From positions 16,616,001 through 16,680,000 of the forward strand of contig NC_065532.1 of assembly GCF_020184175.1 (NCBI RefSeq): a stretch of DNA of 64,000 bases, written 5' to 3'. This stretch comes from Aphis gossypii (taxonomy: Eukaryota; Arthropoda; Insecta; Hemiptera; Aphididae). This document shows, one piece after another, positions 12,114-23,900 of the stretch (its first letter is position 1; each line of letters opens with the position of its first letter). Made by a program: the position numbers and the translations under genes. Below the pieces are notes generated by a model. That model saw only the letters and a list, made by a program, of their open reading frames with translations. It did not search any database and was not told where the DNA came from.

Positions 12114-12998
12114 AAGGCTCAGATTTTAAAGCATAATAAACAACTAAAAAAAGCACACGGTTATTTAAAAAAGTAAAGAGAAGCATAATTATTTTTTAAA
12201 AAAATCCCAAAAAAAACATGACTAAAAATCAACACGAACTAGTTATAAAAATGAAAAAAAAAATTAATAAATCAATTTAAACTTAAAAAAGAATTAATTA
12301 CCGTGTATTTCTCTAGATTGGTAGTAGATAGTGAAACTAATTCTATATATTGTAGTATTGTCTGACAGAATATTTTTAGGTATACATAGAAAACGACTCT
12401 CCACATCCATTGAATAGTTCGGCGCATACTTCATACAAAAAGTTTCAAATTACAACACTAAATCTTAAATTTTGAAATGGTCGATATTGATGTTGTAGGT
12501 ATATTGACCGTACGGGTACTGAGGGCTATAATAATATGTAGATCGATAATCTATACTTTTAAAATAGTTATATAAACAAGCCGATAACGAAAATAATAAT
12601 AATAAAATATAAACATAATTTCGTCTACATTCTGGGTTTTTACGTTTTTTATTAATTTAATTTATTATTATTACTATGGCATAATAATAATAAACATATA
12701 AAAATTTTCAGAACCGGCTCAAGTATTTAAACACACCTAGGCAAACTTTTTTGCCGCCCCTTACATTTTTTTTTATCTATAGTAAAAAAATGTTAAATGT
12801 CGCCCTAAGCGTGGGCCTATGTTGCGTCGCCAATCCCTTGAACCGGGTCTAAAAATTTTACAGCTGGAATAACTGAAAAAAACATTTACAAAAAAAAAAA
12901 CCCAAAAATAAATTGGTTTATTTGGAATCAGAATGACGTGAAACGAACTTATAAATAAAAATTAGATATTAATTAGAATATAAAAAAAAGCATATAGT
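12114..12998 (+). mobile_element. Inverted-repeat element, family A, copy 1 (carries a nested hAT MITE)
   Basis: This copy shares ordered blocks with copies at 18138-18896 and 19298-20060: GATTTTAAA near the left end, ACTCTCCACATCC, GTACTTCATAC-like and CTAAATCTTAAATTTTGAAATG words, GGGTACTGAGGGC, and GGAATCAGAATGACGTGA near the right end. The left terminus GGCTCAGATTTTAAAGCAT is the reverse complement of the right terminus seen in copy 3. The right end here is decayed. A 143-bp insertion at 12709-12851 lengthens it. There is no transposase frame, so it is non-autonomous. Confidence 0.7.
12709..12851. mobile_element. Nested hAT-type MITE
   Basis: The element begins CAGAACCGGCTCAAG and ends with CTTGAACCGGGTCTA, whose reverse complement is TAGACCCGGTTCAAG, so 12 of 15 terminal bases match. 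AAAATTTT at 12701-12708 and 12852-12859 is an 8-base direct repeat, the duplication size expected of hAT elements. Copies 2 and 3 of the host repeat lack this insert at the same place (AAAATTCTATAGCT in copy 3), giving an empty-site comparison. It has no coding capacity. Confidence 0.8.
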
Positions 12999-12999
12999 G

Positions 13000-13800
13000 C
13001 CCTATGGTAATAACCATAAAGTTTAAAATTCGTATCGGATGTTATAAGTTAATATATCATGTAAGTCGCAAGTGTATAATACATAAAAATACTGAAGTGT
13101 CTAAAGTGACATCTATGGAAAGTACTTACATACTACTACATAGGATGAAAATGGAAAAAAATAAACAATATCTTTAGCTTTTAGTAGTTGATCATCATTA
13201 GATTTACCAAAAATACTGTTAACCACGATTCCATGACCTGTGTATTATAAGGTATCGACTTCGTCTAATATTTTAACCTTGTCCTTGCAAAATTTTTATA
13301 ATTTTATTTTATTTTTATGTCTGTTTTGTATAAGAGTATACAACAAATAAAACATATGTTAATATAATCATCAAACATTAAATAAAAAAAACCTCAAATG
13401 GTCACAATAATTGTTGAAGCGTAATATAAAAACAATAACCAAAAAAAGAATAAATCTTTATTTATTTTTTAGCTATTTCAACTACGTATTATATAATATT
13501 ACTATATTGGTAATTACTAAGTAATTGGTAGGTAGGTAATAGATTATTATTGTTGGTTATTATTAATAACCAATAATTATTAATTAATAACTTATTAGTT
13601 ACCTACTCGTATATTTAAATTTAATAATAATATATCAATAATTAAGTTTCTTTAAACCATTAAAGTTATAAGAATTTATATAAAATTCAATCAAATAAGA
13701 AATATAATGTTTGATATAGGTAAGAAGTAAGAAGTAAATATTATAAAAAACGTAATAAACGATAGTTATAAATATCAAAAGATTGAGCTTAAATAATATA
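13000..13800. other. AT-rich stretch with a foldback near 13531-13606
   Basis: Apart from the palindromic segment listed separately, nothing is seen before the tRNA-Asp gene. Confidence 0.5.
13531..13606. repeat. AT-rich imperfect palindrome
   Basis: TTGGTTATT (13553-13561) and AATAACCAA (13565-13573) form a perfect 9-bp stem with a 3-base loop. Outer words GTAGGTAA and TTACCTAC extend the symmetry to the edges. It could be a cruciform-prone site or a worn foldback element. Confidence 0.5.
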
Positions 13801-13823
13801 AAAAATTAACCTGAAAGTATGAT

Positions 13824-13895
13824 TCCTCGGTAGTATAGTGGTAAGTATCCCCGCCTGTCACGCGGGAGACCGGGGTTCGATTCCCCGCCGGGGAG
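13824..13895 (+). tRNA. tRNA-Asp (anticodon GTC)
   Basis: A 72-base cloverleaf that decodes GAC and GAT. Acceptor TCCTCGG pairs with CCGGGGA (one T-G wobble), with discriminator G at 13895. The A box TAGTATAGTGG lies in the D arm. GTC is at 13857-13859 in loop CTGTCAC. The T arm CGGGG-TTCGATT-CCCCG holds the B box. No intron and no encoded CCA. It closely matches conserved animal tRNA-Asp. The tRNA-Tyr gene lies about 1 kb downstream on the same strand; each has its own terminator, so they are separate transcription units. Confidence 0.97.
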
Positions 13896-13901
13896 GAAAA
13901 C

Positions 13902-13919
13902 TTTTTGCATTTTTTTTTT
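13902..13919 (+). terminator. Pol III terminator of tRNA-Asp
   Basis: T5 at 13902-13906 is followed by a back-up T10 at 13910-13919, seven bases after the tRNA end. Confidence 0.85.
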
Positions 13920-14880
13920 ATCATGAAAAATAATAATTTAAGCTATGATAAAAAACTATCATAATAAAACTGAATAATTTTCAGTTGTATGATAAACTAA
14001 CATTTATTTTATTAGGTGCTTAAAAGATTGGAGAAATCGATTGTTACATTAATCTATCGCCGTGATGAGATTATTTCATCTACAAATAAGTAATGTAACT
14101 TATCGGCTTGTCAAAATAATTTTAGTACCTACTCATAAATCTAATGATTGGCAAATTCAAATAAATTGGTTTTAACTTTTAAGATATACTTAGTAATTTA
14201 ATATGTTGTAGGTACAGTATTAGTGGATTACAATATTATAACAATCATAATATGTAACATGTGGGTTATTACTTATTACAGTAATCATTAGCCATTAAAC
14301 ACTAATCGTGAATAATACTACGTGTAATAAAAAATACAATACCTACTTATGATCTATAACATATCATTAAATAAATAAAGGGGATTTTGGAAAAGCACTT
14401 AGCTCCTGTTAAATATAATTAATAAATAAACAGATTGCATTTAAAACTGAAAATTGTTTAGTAGATTTACCAATAAAATTATAAAAAGTACAGATAAAAA
14501 TGTTGGAATTTGTAAATATTGAATATACCTAATATTAATAATAAGAAAATTATAAGAATATTCAATAATATTAGGTACTACTTTGGGGCTTACCTTAGAT
14601 TTTCAAACAATAATTATTTTTAAAAAAATGAGTAATCACTGTGGAAATATAATTTACACACCAAATATTATTTGATTAATATACGTATAGAAATAAAGAG
14701 TAAAGGCTATACCTATTTATTTTCATTACTATTCTATTGATATAATGAGCGGTACCTGTTGAATTTTGTTAGACTTACGACGATTAACTGTTTCCGCCAG
14801 ATAGCGTATAATATACTGTTAGTTATTTTATTTCTGATTAAAATATGTTTAAATATTATAAATTCTTCCACTATCAGCAT
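13920..14880. other. AT-rich spacer between two tRNA genes
   Basis: No coding or RNA feature is seen. Confidence 0.5.
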
Positions 14881-14882
14881 GG

Positions 14883-14973
14883 CCTTCGATAGCTCAGTTG
14901 GTAGAGCGGTGGACTGTAGCTGGTAAAAACAACAGACATCCATAGGTCGCTGGTTCAAATCCGGCTCGAAGGA
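14883..14973 (+). tRNA. tRNA-Tyr (anticodon GTA) with an 18-base intron
   Basis: Acceptor CCTTCGA pairs with TCGAAGG, with discriminator A at 14973. D arm TAGCTCAGTTGGTAGAGC contains the A box. Anticodon GTA is at 14916-14918. An intron at 14920-14937 (CTGGTAAAAACAACAGAC) follows G37, the canonical site, and removing it leaves a 73-base cloverleaf with stem TGGA/TCCA. T arm CTGG-TTCAAAT-CCGG holds the B box. Eukaryotic tRNA-Tyr genes regularly carry such an intron, removed by the tRNA splicing endonuclease. A minus-strand open frame across this locus (14734-15024) is only the antisense of the tRNA. Confidence 0.97.
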
Positions 14974-14978
14974 ATGAA

Positions 14979-14984
14979 TTTTTT
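14979..14984 (+). terminator. Pol III terminator of tRNA-Tyr
   Basis: T6 begins six bases after the tRNA end, with a further T run near 14988-14994. Confidence 0.85.
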
Positions 14985-14999
14985 GCATTTTTTTACAAC

Positions 15000-16250
15000 G
15001 CTGATTATTGATTTTCAATACCAATTTTCCAGTAATATCCTATTCTATTTATTTGGAACATTAGTGGTTAAAATTTACATCTTTTTATTTTTTATTTTTC
15101 AATGTAATCAATCAAATTATAAATGAAATGTATTATGTTTTACATATTTTATAAGAAAGAAGACTAGTGGATTTTTTTGTGCGGACTATTGTACTACTTT
15201 TATACAAATACTTCCAAAAATTTCAATGGATATTTTTCGAGTTATTAAATGTTTTTAAAAAAAATAATCATATGCATTTGTATATTAAATAAATAATATA
15301 TATCGGTACGCATTTGAATTGTAATTGTTTTAAATTTTCTAAATAATTTTTATATTTGTTAATAAATGTTAATACAGTATATTTATTCAATACAATAATA
15401 CACATATTTGATATGTATATGTTTGAAAACCTGAGTGCCTATCTACTCGTAATTTATTGAATTATTGAATTTCTAATTATACATTTATGTGTAAATATTT
15501 TTAAGACGAATATTAATTATTTTGAAAAACAAAATAATATTTATATTATGTCTTACCATTTTTCAAAATAATGTTTTACATACTTTGAAGTCATTACACA
15601 TTGCACAGCACTATATTTTTGTTCTTTATAATTTTAACTAATTGCCAAACGTGCAGCTTAGTGGTACTAACTAGGGCTTATAAGTGGCGAGGCCCCCTTA
15701 AATACAGTATAATTAACTAATTCAATAGTGAAGATAGAAAGATTCTGATGTTATAGAATTTTTTTCGTATTTTAAATTAAATTAATATAATTTGAAATTT
15801 AAATGGTAAAAAAATGTGTAGTGTTTTATTTTTTAATGTAGTGATAAAAGTTTGTGTCTCTTGTATATTTTAGGAGACCGTATCAGCCCAATAAACCACT
15901 GATTTTAAAAAACGATTTTTAATTTTATAACAATATAGAGTTAAGTTTTAATTACTTACTTTAAAACATTTTTGTTGTTTTTGAAAATATGATCATGTCA
16001 AAATGTTTGGTATATTTTTGAGAAGGGGTGGCTGCAGGAAGGTATCTTACAAAGTTACTCGTACAGATATTGATTTTATGTTCACAAATATTATACTCAT
16101 ACAAATAGGTACTGCACAACATTTTGACATAGTTAATAAATTGTAAATGACAAAACAGCCAGGTCGTGTGCTGCGGAGTAAACTTTTGTAGATAAGTGAA
16201 AACTGCTATACCTACTTATAAATTACAAAGTTATATACTTACAAATGATA
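15000..16250. other. AT-rich stretch with possible repeat debris
   Basis: No exon is supported. Short GC-richer words near 15670-15710 and 16020-16045 look like old transposon fragments, but no termini could be paired. Confidence 0.4.
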
Positions 16251-16264
16251 TAATAATTACTGAG

Positions 16265-17800
16265 AGAAATTAAATTAAAAAAAAGCGGGCAAGTGAGTAC
16301 CGCTCTGCTGTACATTAGGTGCCGTATGGATCATTATTATATATTATAGGATTGTTAAATTTGAATCCAATGATAGTTATCATTGTATACGAAAAACGAT
16401 TCTGAACGAAGATGATTTGTCAGCCTAGGATATAATTTCTAGTGGTTGGTGAAAAAGGTGGTTTATGTTTTAATGGCCTGAATACAACAACATTTAAGTT
16501 CTTTTATAATAATTGTAAGCTAAACTTATGAAAAACCTTGTATTAAATTTTCAACTCTTAGCTACTTATACAAAAATTTTTATGAAATATACCTACAAAA
16601 TAATTTGAAAGTATTCATAGTTTTGACGAATTTTTGTCAATATTTGAACTTCAAATGCTAATAAAAAAAAATTGTGCCTATGTATTCTTATAATTTTTTA
16701 ATCACTATAAGAATAACATATGAGGAACTTTGTATAAAATTTTCAAGTATTTTGATAGGGCCAAAAAAATTTTATCGACACTTCAAAAAAAATTTTTCAG
16801 AAAAGTTGAAAATTTCAGTTGTCTATAAATAGCTCAAAAAAACTCAAAATATTTTGAAAATCAAATCATGTAAAGAAAATGCCAATCTAAATAACTGGTA
16901 AAATTTTCAAGTATCTACGACTTATACTTTTTGAATAATAACAAATATTAAAAATCGTTTGAGGCTAAACCGTTATTTAACGCGGTTTTGTAAAAATTTA
17001 AATTTTAAACACTCATAAAAATTTTTTGTCTGAATACGGTAGAGTTTTTTTTACAGATATTTGAAGAAAAATGTATGGAAAACCTTGTACCAAATTTTCA
17101 AAACTTAGTTATAAAAGAAAAAATTTTATGATTTTTCAACTTCAAAATTACTTGCGATTTTCGCGTTTTCGACAGATTTCGTAAAAATTTGAACTATAAA
17201 CGCTTATAAAAAAAATTGTGACTAACGATTTTTAATTTTTTTTAGCTACAATAAAAACAACTCATAAGGAACCTTGTATTAAATTTTCAAAACTTTTTGG
17301 TCATCCAAAAATTTTTTATCGACACTTTAAAAAAAATTTCTCAAAAAAATCGAAAATTTCAGTGGTCTATAAATAACTCAAAAAAAGTCAAAAACTTTTG
17401 AAAATATAACTATATACAGATACCACTGACATTAACATTTGGTGAAAATTTCAAGTATTTTCAGTGATTAGTTTTTGAATTATAACCATAAAAAAAATCG
17501 ATTTGGTCGAAAACTGGTTTTGCGTAAAAATTGCCGTTTTTCCGTCATTTTTTTTTTGTTTTTCTCGATTTTTTTGAAAACTGTTGGAAAATGTTAACTT
17601 TTTACCTCTATAATGCACCAAGGATATTCACTTTTACATCGGAAACCACCCCCATAGTTTGAAATTGGAGCATTATTTCGACTAGTTATGCTGTACACAG
17701 ACACAAAAACAAAAAAAAAAAAAAAAAAAAAAACACACACCATTGTAAAATCAATACATTCATCACTTCGTTCAGAATCTAATATCTAATGCTTCGCTTT
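16265..17800. mobile_element. Internally repeated non-autonomous element with inverted ends
   Basis: GATTCTGAACGAAGATGAT at 16398-16416 returns inverted as ATCACTTCGTTCAGAATC at 17762-17779, and GCTGTACA occurs near both ends (16306 and 17689). Between them the words ACCTTGTATTAAATTTTCAA recur at about 16532, 16722, 16897, 17078, 17268 and 17442, spaced 174-190 bases, and the pattern of variants repeats every 545 bases. A 23-base A run lies at 17711-17733. No protein frame is present. It looks like a decayed DNA transposon or Helitron-like element built on an internal minisatellite; class undecided. Confidence 0.6.
16500..17590 (+). repeat. Two tandem 545-bp higher-order units of about 182-bp monomers
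   Basis: Paired landmarks show a constant offset of 545: 16521 with 17066 (TGTATGGAAAACC-like then AAATTTTCAA), 16621 with 17166 (TTTGAACT...CTTATAAAAAAAATTGTG), and 16711 with 17256 (TTATCGACACTT, GAAAATTTCAGT, GTCTATAAATA, CTCAAAAAAA). Within each 545 unit three related monomers occur. Confidence 0.65.
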
Positions 17801-17819
17801 AAAGAAAAAAAAAATATGA

Positions 17820-18130
17820 TCATTTGGTCTAAGTGGACAAATGGTATGAGCTTATGATTAAGCAATGAGCATATTTCCAAATTTGAGAGTTAATATAGAC
17901 CAAAAAATTTTCTTGAATAAACCTCAATAGTTAATTTATTTTTGCGTTAAATTTAATTGTTTTGAATTATATTGTGTTAATTAATATCGTGTTCTGTATT
18001 ATTAAATATAATAAGCTACTGTAATCATCCAAAAATCATTAACTGAAAGACCAACACTATTAACTGTAAAATACTGCTAATTTCAGACTGTAGTGCAATT
18101 ATTAAACGATCACCGAATTCATTGTTCCTA
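17820..18130. other. AT-rich spacer between repeats
   Basis: Nothing supportable is seen. The minus open frame at 18025-18249 is a T-rich artefact that overlaps family A copy 2. Confidence 0.5.
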
Positions 18131-18137
18131 ATTATTA

Positions 18138-18896
18138 GAGTTCGGTTTTTAGTATAATAAATAACAAAAAAACTCATGATTGTTTTAAAAAAGCAAAAAA
18201 GAAGAATATTTAATTTTAAAAAAAAGCAAAAAAAAAAATGCTTGACCAAAAATTAAGATGAATTAGTTATAAAACTGAATAAAAAAAATGAAAAACGTGA
18301 AAAATTAGTTTAAATTAAAAAAAGAACTAATTACCATATATTTTCATAGATTTGCAGTAGTGAAATTGACTCTATATATTGTGATTGTCCAATGGAATAT
18401 TTTTATATATAGAAAACAAACTCTCTACATCCCCTGAATTGATCGGTGCGTACTTCATACATGAGGTTTCAAATTACTACACTAAATCTTAAATTTTGAA
18501 ATGATCGATATCGATGTTTTAGGCATACTGACCGTATGGGTACTGAAGGCAATAATAATGTAGATAGGTATACAAGCCAATAATGAAACAATAATAAATT
18601 AATATAATTCAATATATTAAACATTTAGTCCGCATTCTGAGTTTTTACATTTCTTTTTAATTTCATTTTTAATTATTAATATAGTAGCATAATAAACATA
18701 TAAATATTCTATAGCTGAAATAATTGAAAAAAAGCATTTAAGTAAAAAAAAGCCGAAAAAAACAAAAATAAATGGGTTTATTTTGAATCAGAATGTCATG
18801 AGACGAATTTATATAATATAAAAATTAGATTTCTATCTCATATATATTATATCATAAAAAGAAACATAAGCTTTAAGCCTTTAAAATCCGAGTCCT
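18138..18896 (+). mobile_element. Inverted-repeat element, family A, copy 2
   Basis: Left end GAGTTCGGTTTTTAGTATAATAA pairs with right end TTTAAAATCCGAGTCCT. Internal blocks match copies 1 and 3 in order (CTCTCTACATCC, CTAAATCTTAAATTTTGAAATGATCGATATCGATG, GTATGGGTACTGAAGGC, GAATCAGAATGTCATGAGACGAATTTAT are the corresponding sites). It is about 760 bp, in the same orientation as the other copies, with no coding frame. Confidence 0.7.
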
Positions 18897-18899
18897 AGT

Positions 18900-19290
18900 T
18901 ATTACTTATACGAGTAGTTAGTATATTTTAATATCCTGAATATTATATATACCACAAACGTTTTGATTTGTTGGTAAAAGTGTAAAAAGTTTACTTCAGT
19001 AAAAAATATAAGAAAAAATTGGAATGGTAACAACAGAAACCGTTTGCAAAAATATTTTGAAAAAAAAAATGTAACTATGTAACTAAAAAAAAAATAATGA
19101 ACTTATTTTGAATAATATTATTAAAAAAAAAGAAGAATAGTTTCTATTGTTTCGTATTCAACGCTAGGACATATATAAAAAAAAGTGTTTAACTTTAATA
19201 TTTTCGTAGACCTATAATAATGAATAATATATTATATATATTGTAATTGAATATAAATTATATTAAATTCAAAATTTTAAAATATTTTAT
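18900..19290. other. AT-rich spacer between family A copies
   Basis: Long A runs and no gene-like signal. Confidence 0.5.
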
Positions 19291-19297
19291 GATAATT

Positions 19298-20060
19298 AGG
19301 GCTTGGATTTTAAAACAAAATCAGCAACTAAAAATAAGCATACGATTTTTTTAAGAAAGCGAAAAAAAATTATATTTATTTTTTAAAAAAAACACGACCA
19401 AATTAACACGAACTAGTTACAAAAACGAATAAAAAAATTTGAAAAATTAATTTAAATTAAAAAAAATTAATTTCCATGTACTTACCTAGAATTGTAGTTG
19501 TGAAACTGACTCTATTGTCCGACAGAATATTTAACATTTATCATAGAAAACGACTCTCCACATCCACTGAATTGATCGCACCATACTTCATACAAGGAGT
19601 TTCAAATGACAACACTAAATCTTAACTTTGAAATTTTGAAGTGATCGATATCGATGTTACAGGTACACTGACCGTATAGGTACTGAGAGCTATATTATGT
19701 AGATCGACAATCAATAATTTTAATATATTTAATAAACAAGCTGATAACGAAAATAATACCTAATAATAATAATATATTATTACATAACGATTTAGTCCGT
19801 ATTCCGGGGTTTTCCATTTCTTATTAATTCAATTTTTTATTATTACTATAGCATAATAATAATAAACATTTATAAAAATTCTATAGCTTGAATAACTGAA
19901 AAAAGCAAAAAAAAAAAAGAATTTACATAAAAAACAACAAAAGGAACTAAATTGGTTTATTTGGAATCAGAATGACGTGAAACGAATTTATGAATAAAAA
20001 TTAGATTTCTATCTCATATATAAAAAAAAAAGAAGTATATGCTTTAAAATCCGAGCTCTG
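19298..20060 (+). mobile_element. Inverted-repeat element, family A, copy 3 (best preserved)
   Basis: Left end GGGCTTGGATTTTAAA and right end TTTAAAATCCGAGCTC are inverted copies with three mismatches. The length of about 763 bp equals that of copy 2. It keeps CTCTCCACATCCACTGAATTG, the CTAAATCTTAA block, GTATAGGTACTGAGAGC and GGAATCAGAATGACGTGA. There is no transposase frame. Flanking target duplication is unclear. Confidence 0.75.
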
Positions 20061-20069
20061 CTTATTACG

Positions 20070-23000
20070 ATGTTCATTTGGTGCGTAGGTCGAGACTGGA
20101 CACCGGACTGTGCGGGGTTTTGAACTTTTTATTATGTATGTAATAATTATTAGACACTACATTGGTTTCGGGTTTTTGACTATTGAATGTTTTTTTATTT
20201 CTTTGGAGAACTATATGTATAATATTAGTGTACAACTATCGATTGAAATTATTTTTGGGATGACAAGTGTATATATTTTGAAATCCAGCTTTCGTTACGA
20301 AAAATGAAACAGTAATATTATTTGTACGACAAATATAAACAAGACAAAGAACCTTTTTATGGGAGTAGACGGCGAACATGCACATTTGTTTTACGGTGGG
20401 ATCATTTTAGATTTAGCATATCACGTTCGTTGAATAATACACGATTTTTATGTCTTTTTATACAAGCACTTTAAGAATAATATAATTATTCCTTTTTTAG
20501 ACAGTTTTAATTATAGATACCTTTTTATTATAATTTTTAATGATATTATATATATAGTATCCTTGAGAATCATATTATAATATTCAGAGTACATTATTTT
20601 CAGTTATACAAAGCTGTGCGCACGATATTAGCGTCTGTTCGTGTTTTTCATTCTAAATATTGTAATATTAGGAAGTAGGTACCTACAACTACACAAGTCA
20701 TTAGTTTCGTTGACAGCTCATTGACAAAATTATTTTTAGCGAGTGAGTGTAATAATGTAAGTACGTTACAGGATAGCATAGCTAGTAAAAATATTAATAA
20801 CATGTACACAAATTAAATAGCACACATTAATATTATGTATAGTAATTATATAATATTTTAAATTATTGTACATGCACGAACTATTTTTAACGATAAAATA
20901 AATATACATAATTACTTTTATAAAATGAATTAAACGAACTACCCATATCTTTTTTTTTTAAGCGGCTTAAATATAAATAAGTAAAATTTTTTTTTTAATT
21001 ATTTTTTATTAAAGTTTCTCTGACTTACAGGTCATCTGAACTATTATTGTTAAAATTATATAGTATAATTTTTAACGTTAGGAACAATAGGTATAGATTT
21101 TTATAAATAAGGAACTAATAGTAATCGGTATATCGTGCAGGAATAGTGTAAAATATGTAAGCACACGGAATCATGGTGTGGGTAGATACTCTATAAAAAG
21201 ACGGCAACTCGGGTTAGTTAAGTTAATGGTCAAAATTAAGAACAAATGGTGAAAGGTTGGCATAATAATATGTTGAATATCAAAAATTTAAAGTTAATAT
21301 GAATCAAAAATAAAAATACCAAGTAAACTTAGTTAAAACGTAATTCATTTATTTGTTTTAATCATGAATATGTTTTGTTAATAATGAATTATATTATATT
21401 CCTTCTTACGTATTTCAAGTTATCTGTAGTATTTTAGGTAGTTTTATAAATTTGTACCGATAAAATGATTAAATCAAGGAATATTTAAAGAAACAAAAGG
21501 AAAATCATTAATTAATTAGTCTTATAAAGTTATAACTACTAAACCTGCAGAAAGCTATACGCAATGATTGAACTACGAAAAAATGAGAAGGACGGAAAAG
21601 AGTAAAAATAATTTGCTTACGAGTATACCTGAATATTTAAACGTTTTATTGATTAGAAGGGGTATGCATAATTATTTTTTTTAAAAACCAGAGGGATTCA
21701 ATCCCGCAGTCCCTCTCAATTTGAGGAGCACTAGTTATTTTACATAATATTATGTATACTAATATGATTTATAATTTTTAAAATTACCTGAAAAAAGCTA
21801 AGTTATTACAATGGATATTTAAATATTTTAACTAGTGAAATATTATAAGTTAATACATTACTAATTAAGTAAAAAAAAACTTTTTGACTAGTTAATGGCA
21901 GGCTTTTGTATAATACGAGTAAGTAGGTACACAAATCGTAGTTAGTTACGAAAGGCCACTTTGCAGTGTTATACATTAAAGTATACAGTTTTGAAATTGT
22001 AAAAATATCGATTGGTGTACATCTGACGAGAACCTTGGAATGTCAATTTCCTATAAGTTGACAGTTTTTTTTTTCAAACAGTTATTACACGCATGGTTTA
22101 CGCAAACCGTTGAAACCAAAAAATAATACAAATACCTATATTATGCAACATCTATGTTTTGTATAACAGACGGTCTCTTATTGTTGTCGTTGGCAAATAT
22201 AATACGAAACATTGATGTAAGTACCTACTGCATGTTTGCATATATTTAGTTATACCCGTATAGGTATACAAAGGATTTTCAACAGTCAATTAAGTATGGA
22301 GATAATGTGATTACAGACGAATGTCGAGCCGAGCCGCACAATAAATGCTGTATTTATTATTATTTATCGCACACAATAATTGAATAATACACTATATATT
22401 ATAATATTATGGTGTAAAAATGACGAAACAATATTATATAGAGGTATATACTATAGAGTTTGTTTTTTATATCGCGTACGCCTATACAACAAAACTATTA
22501 GAATGGCAAAAACATCGTTGTAATAAATAGCTCTACGCAAACAACTTAACCATTATGATCGTATATGCGGGTACGTTTATATGGATCTTATATATTATTA
22601 TAATTACCTAGCTAATTTAATTATACCCAATATTTCACTATTACGGGTATTCGCATATACGTTTTTTGTTATATAGCTGTATAGTTTGACGGGAGAAATT
22701 AAATAATAATATCACGACGAAAGCGAATCATCATTATTTTTTAATTTAATTTTTACATTTCTAAACTATTCGTTCCAATTTGATCTCTTTGAAGACTTTT
22801 ACATCGAGAAATTTAACATTTAACATTTTAAATTTGATCCATCACACTAAACTTAAACAAACAGAATTGTGAACATAATTGGTATCTAGGTCCCATCATG
22901 CCCTGTTATTAGTCATACCTACTTCTTTTAGTGTATTTTAATAAATATGTTAAAATCGTCAGGTAAATGTTTAAAACGGAACATTTTAATTAGAGACTTG

Positions 23001-23200
23001 GGCTTTTGTCCGTCTGTAGTTCAAATTATATCTGATTGCGTATTAAGTAGCCTAACCAAAGTTAGTTAATATTATTCAATTTTTGAACATATAATAATAA
23101 TAATTGTAAGCCAAGTAACACTGTAGATACTATACGATGGAATGTAAAGAAAAGCTAGCCCGTATAGCATTATAAGCGGGATTTACTATATTTTTTTTCG
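20070..23200. other. AT-rich stretch with scattered repeat debris
   Basis: No exon or RNA gene is supported. AGAGGGA and TCCCTCT near 21690-21716 form a small inverted repeat in a GC-richer patch that looks transposon-derived. The open frame at 20110-20307 (+) has no supporting signal. Confidence 0.4.
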
Positions 23201-23219
23201 ACTGTACGCGTTACATCAT

Positions 23220-23900
23220 TGAAAACGTTTTTTTAATATTATTTTTCAAGCGCATAACTGCGGTGGTCTTGACACGCGGGTCGTGAGTCTATTCATCGAC
23301 AAAAACAACGTAAGTATCTATACAGACATATCACAATAAATATACATATTACAATATATATACGATATCTCGATTCGCGCACAGTACGACAGTGTCGTTA
23401 TAAGTTTATAACTAATGGATAATAACGCGGGTTAGCAGCATATTATAATAATATTATAAATATACGACGTGTCATATATACATATAAATATATTGTTTGC
23501 ACTCTACACACACATTGTGTGTAAACCGTAGTTCAGCAGTTTCCGAACGATTTATGATCCAGAGTCATACCTATTATTGTATAATGACGAATAGGCGTAT
23601 ATAATATTACATAAATATCAGACCGAATCAATAGCCTCGCGGGGAGCTCGTGATGGCTGGAGTACATAATAATATTATTATATACGTTGCAAGCGTCCTA
23701 TAGTGTATATGTGTATATTTTATATGATACGGCGGATATAATGCAATATAACTTTCGGCGCCGGCCTCGAGGAAAAAAGTTCCCTTTTGTCACGAGTAGA
23801 GGGGACCCGCCGCCGCCGATCGCCGTTTCAATGTCAGTGGTTTTCGACTGTAAGCGGGATTTGATTTTAAATTTCGTAAACGTAATACATAGATAATATT
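23220..23900. promoter_or_regulatory. GC-richer island with possible exon ends
   Basis: Three patches (23250-23320, 23620-23660, 23755-23850) are CpG-rich. On plus, a strong donor GTAAGTATC begins at 23310, after a frame open since a stop at 23220. On minus, an ATG in the 23658 region opens MYSSHHELPARLL... and runs to a GTATGA donor-like site about 97 bases later. Neither is convincing as coding. A promoter or non-coding first exon is the simplest reading. Confidence 0.3.

Noticed and set aside
14734..15024. 96-codon minus-strand open frame
   Set aside because: It is the antisense of the tRNA-Tyr gene (its FEPDLNQRPMD and STALPTEL stretches are complement of tRNA arms).
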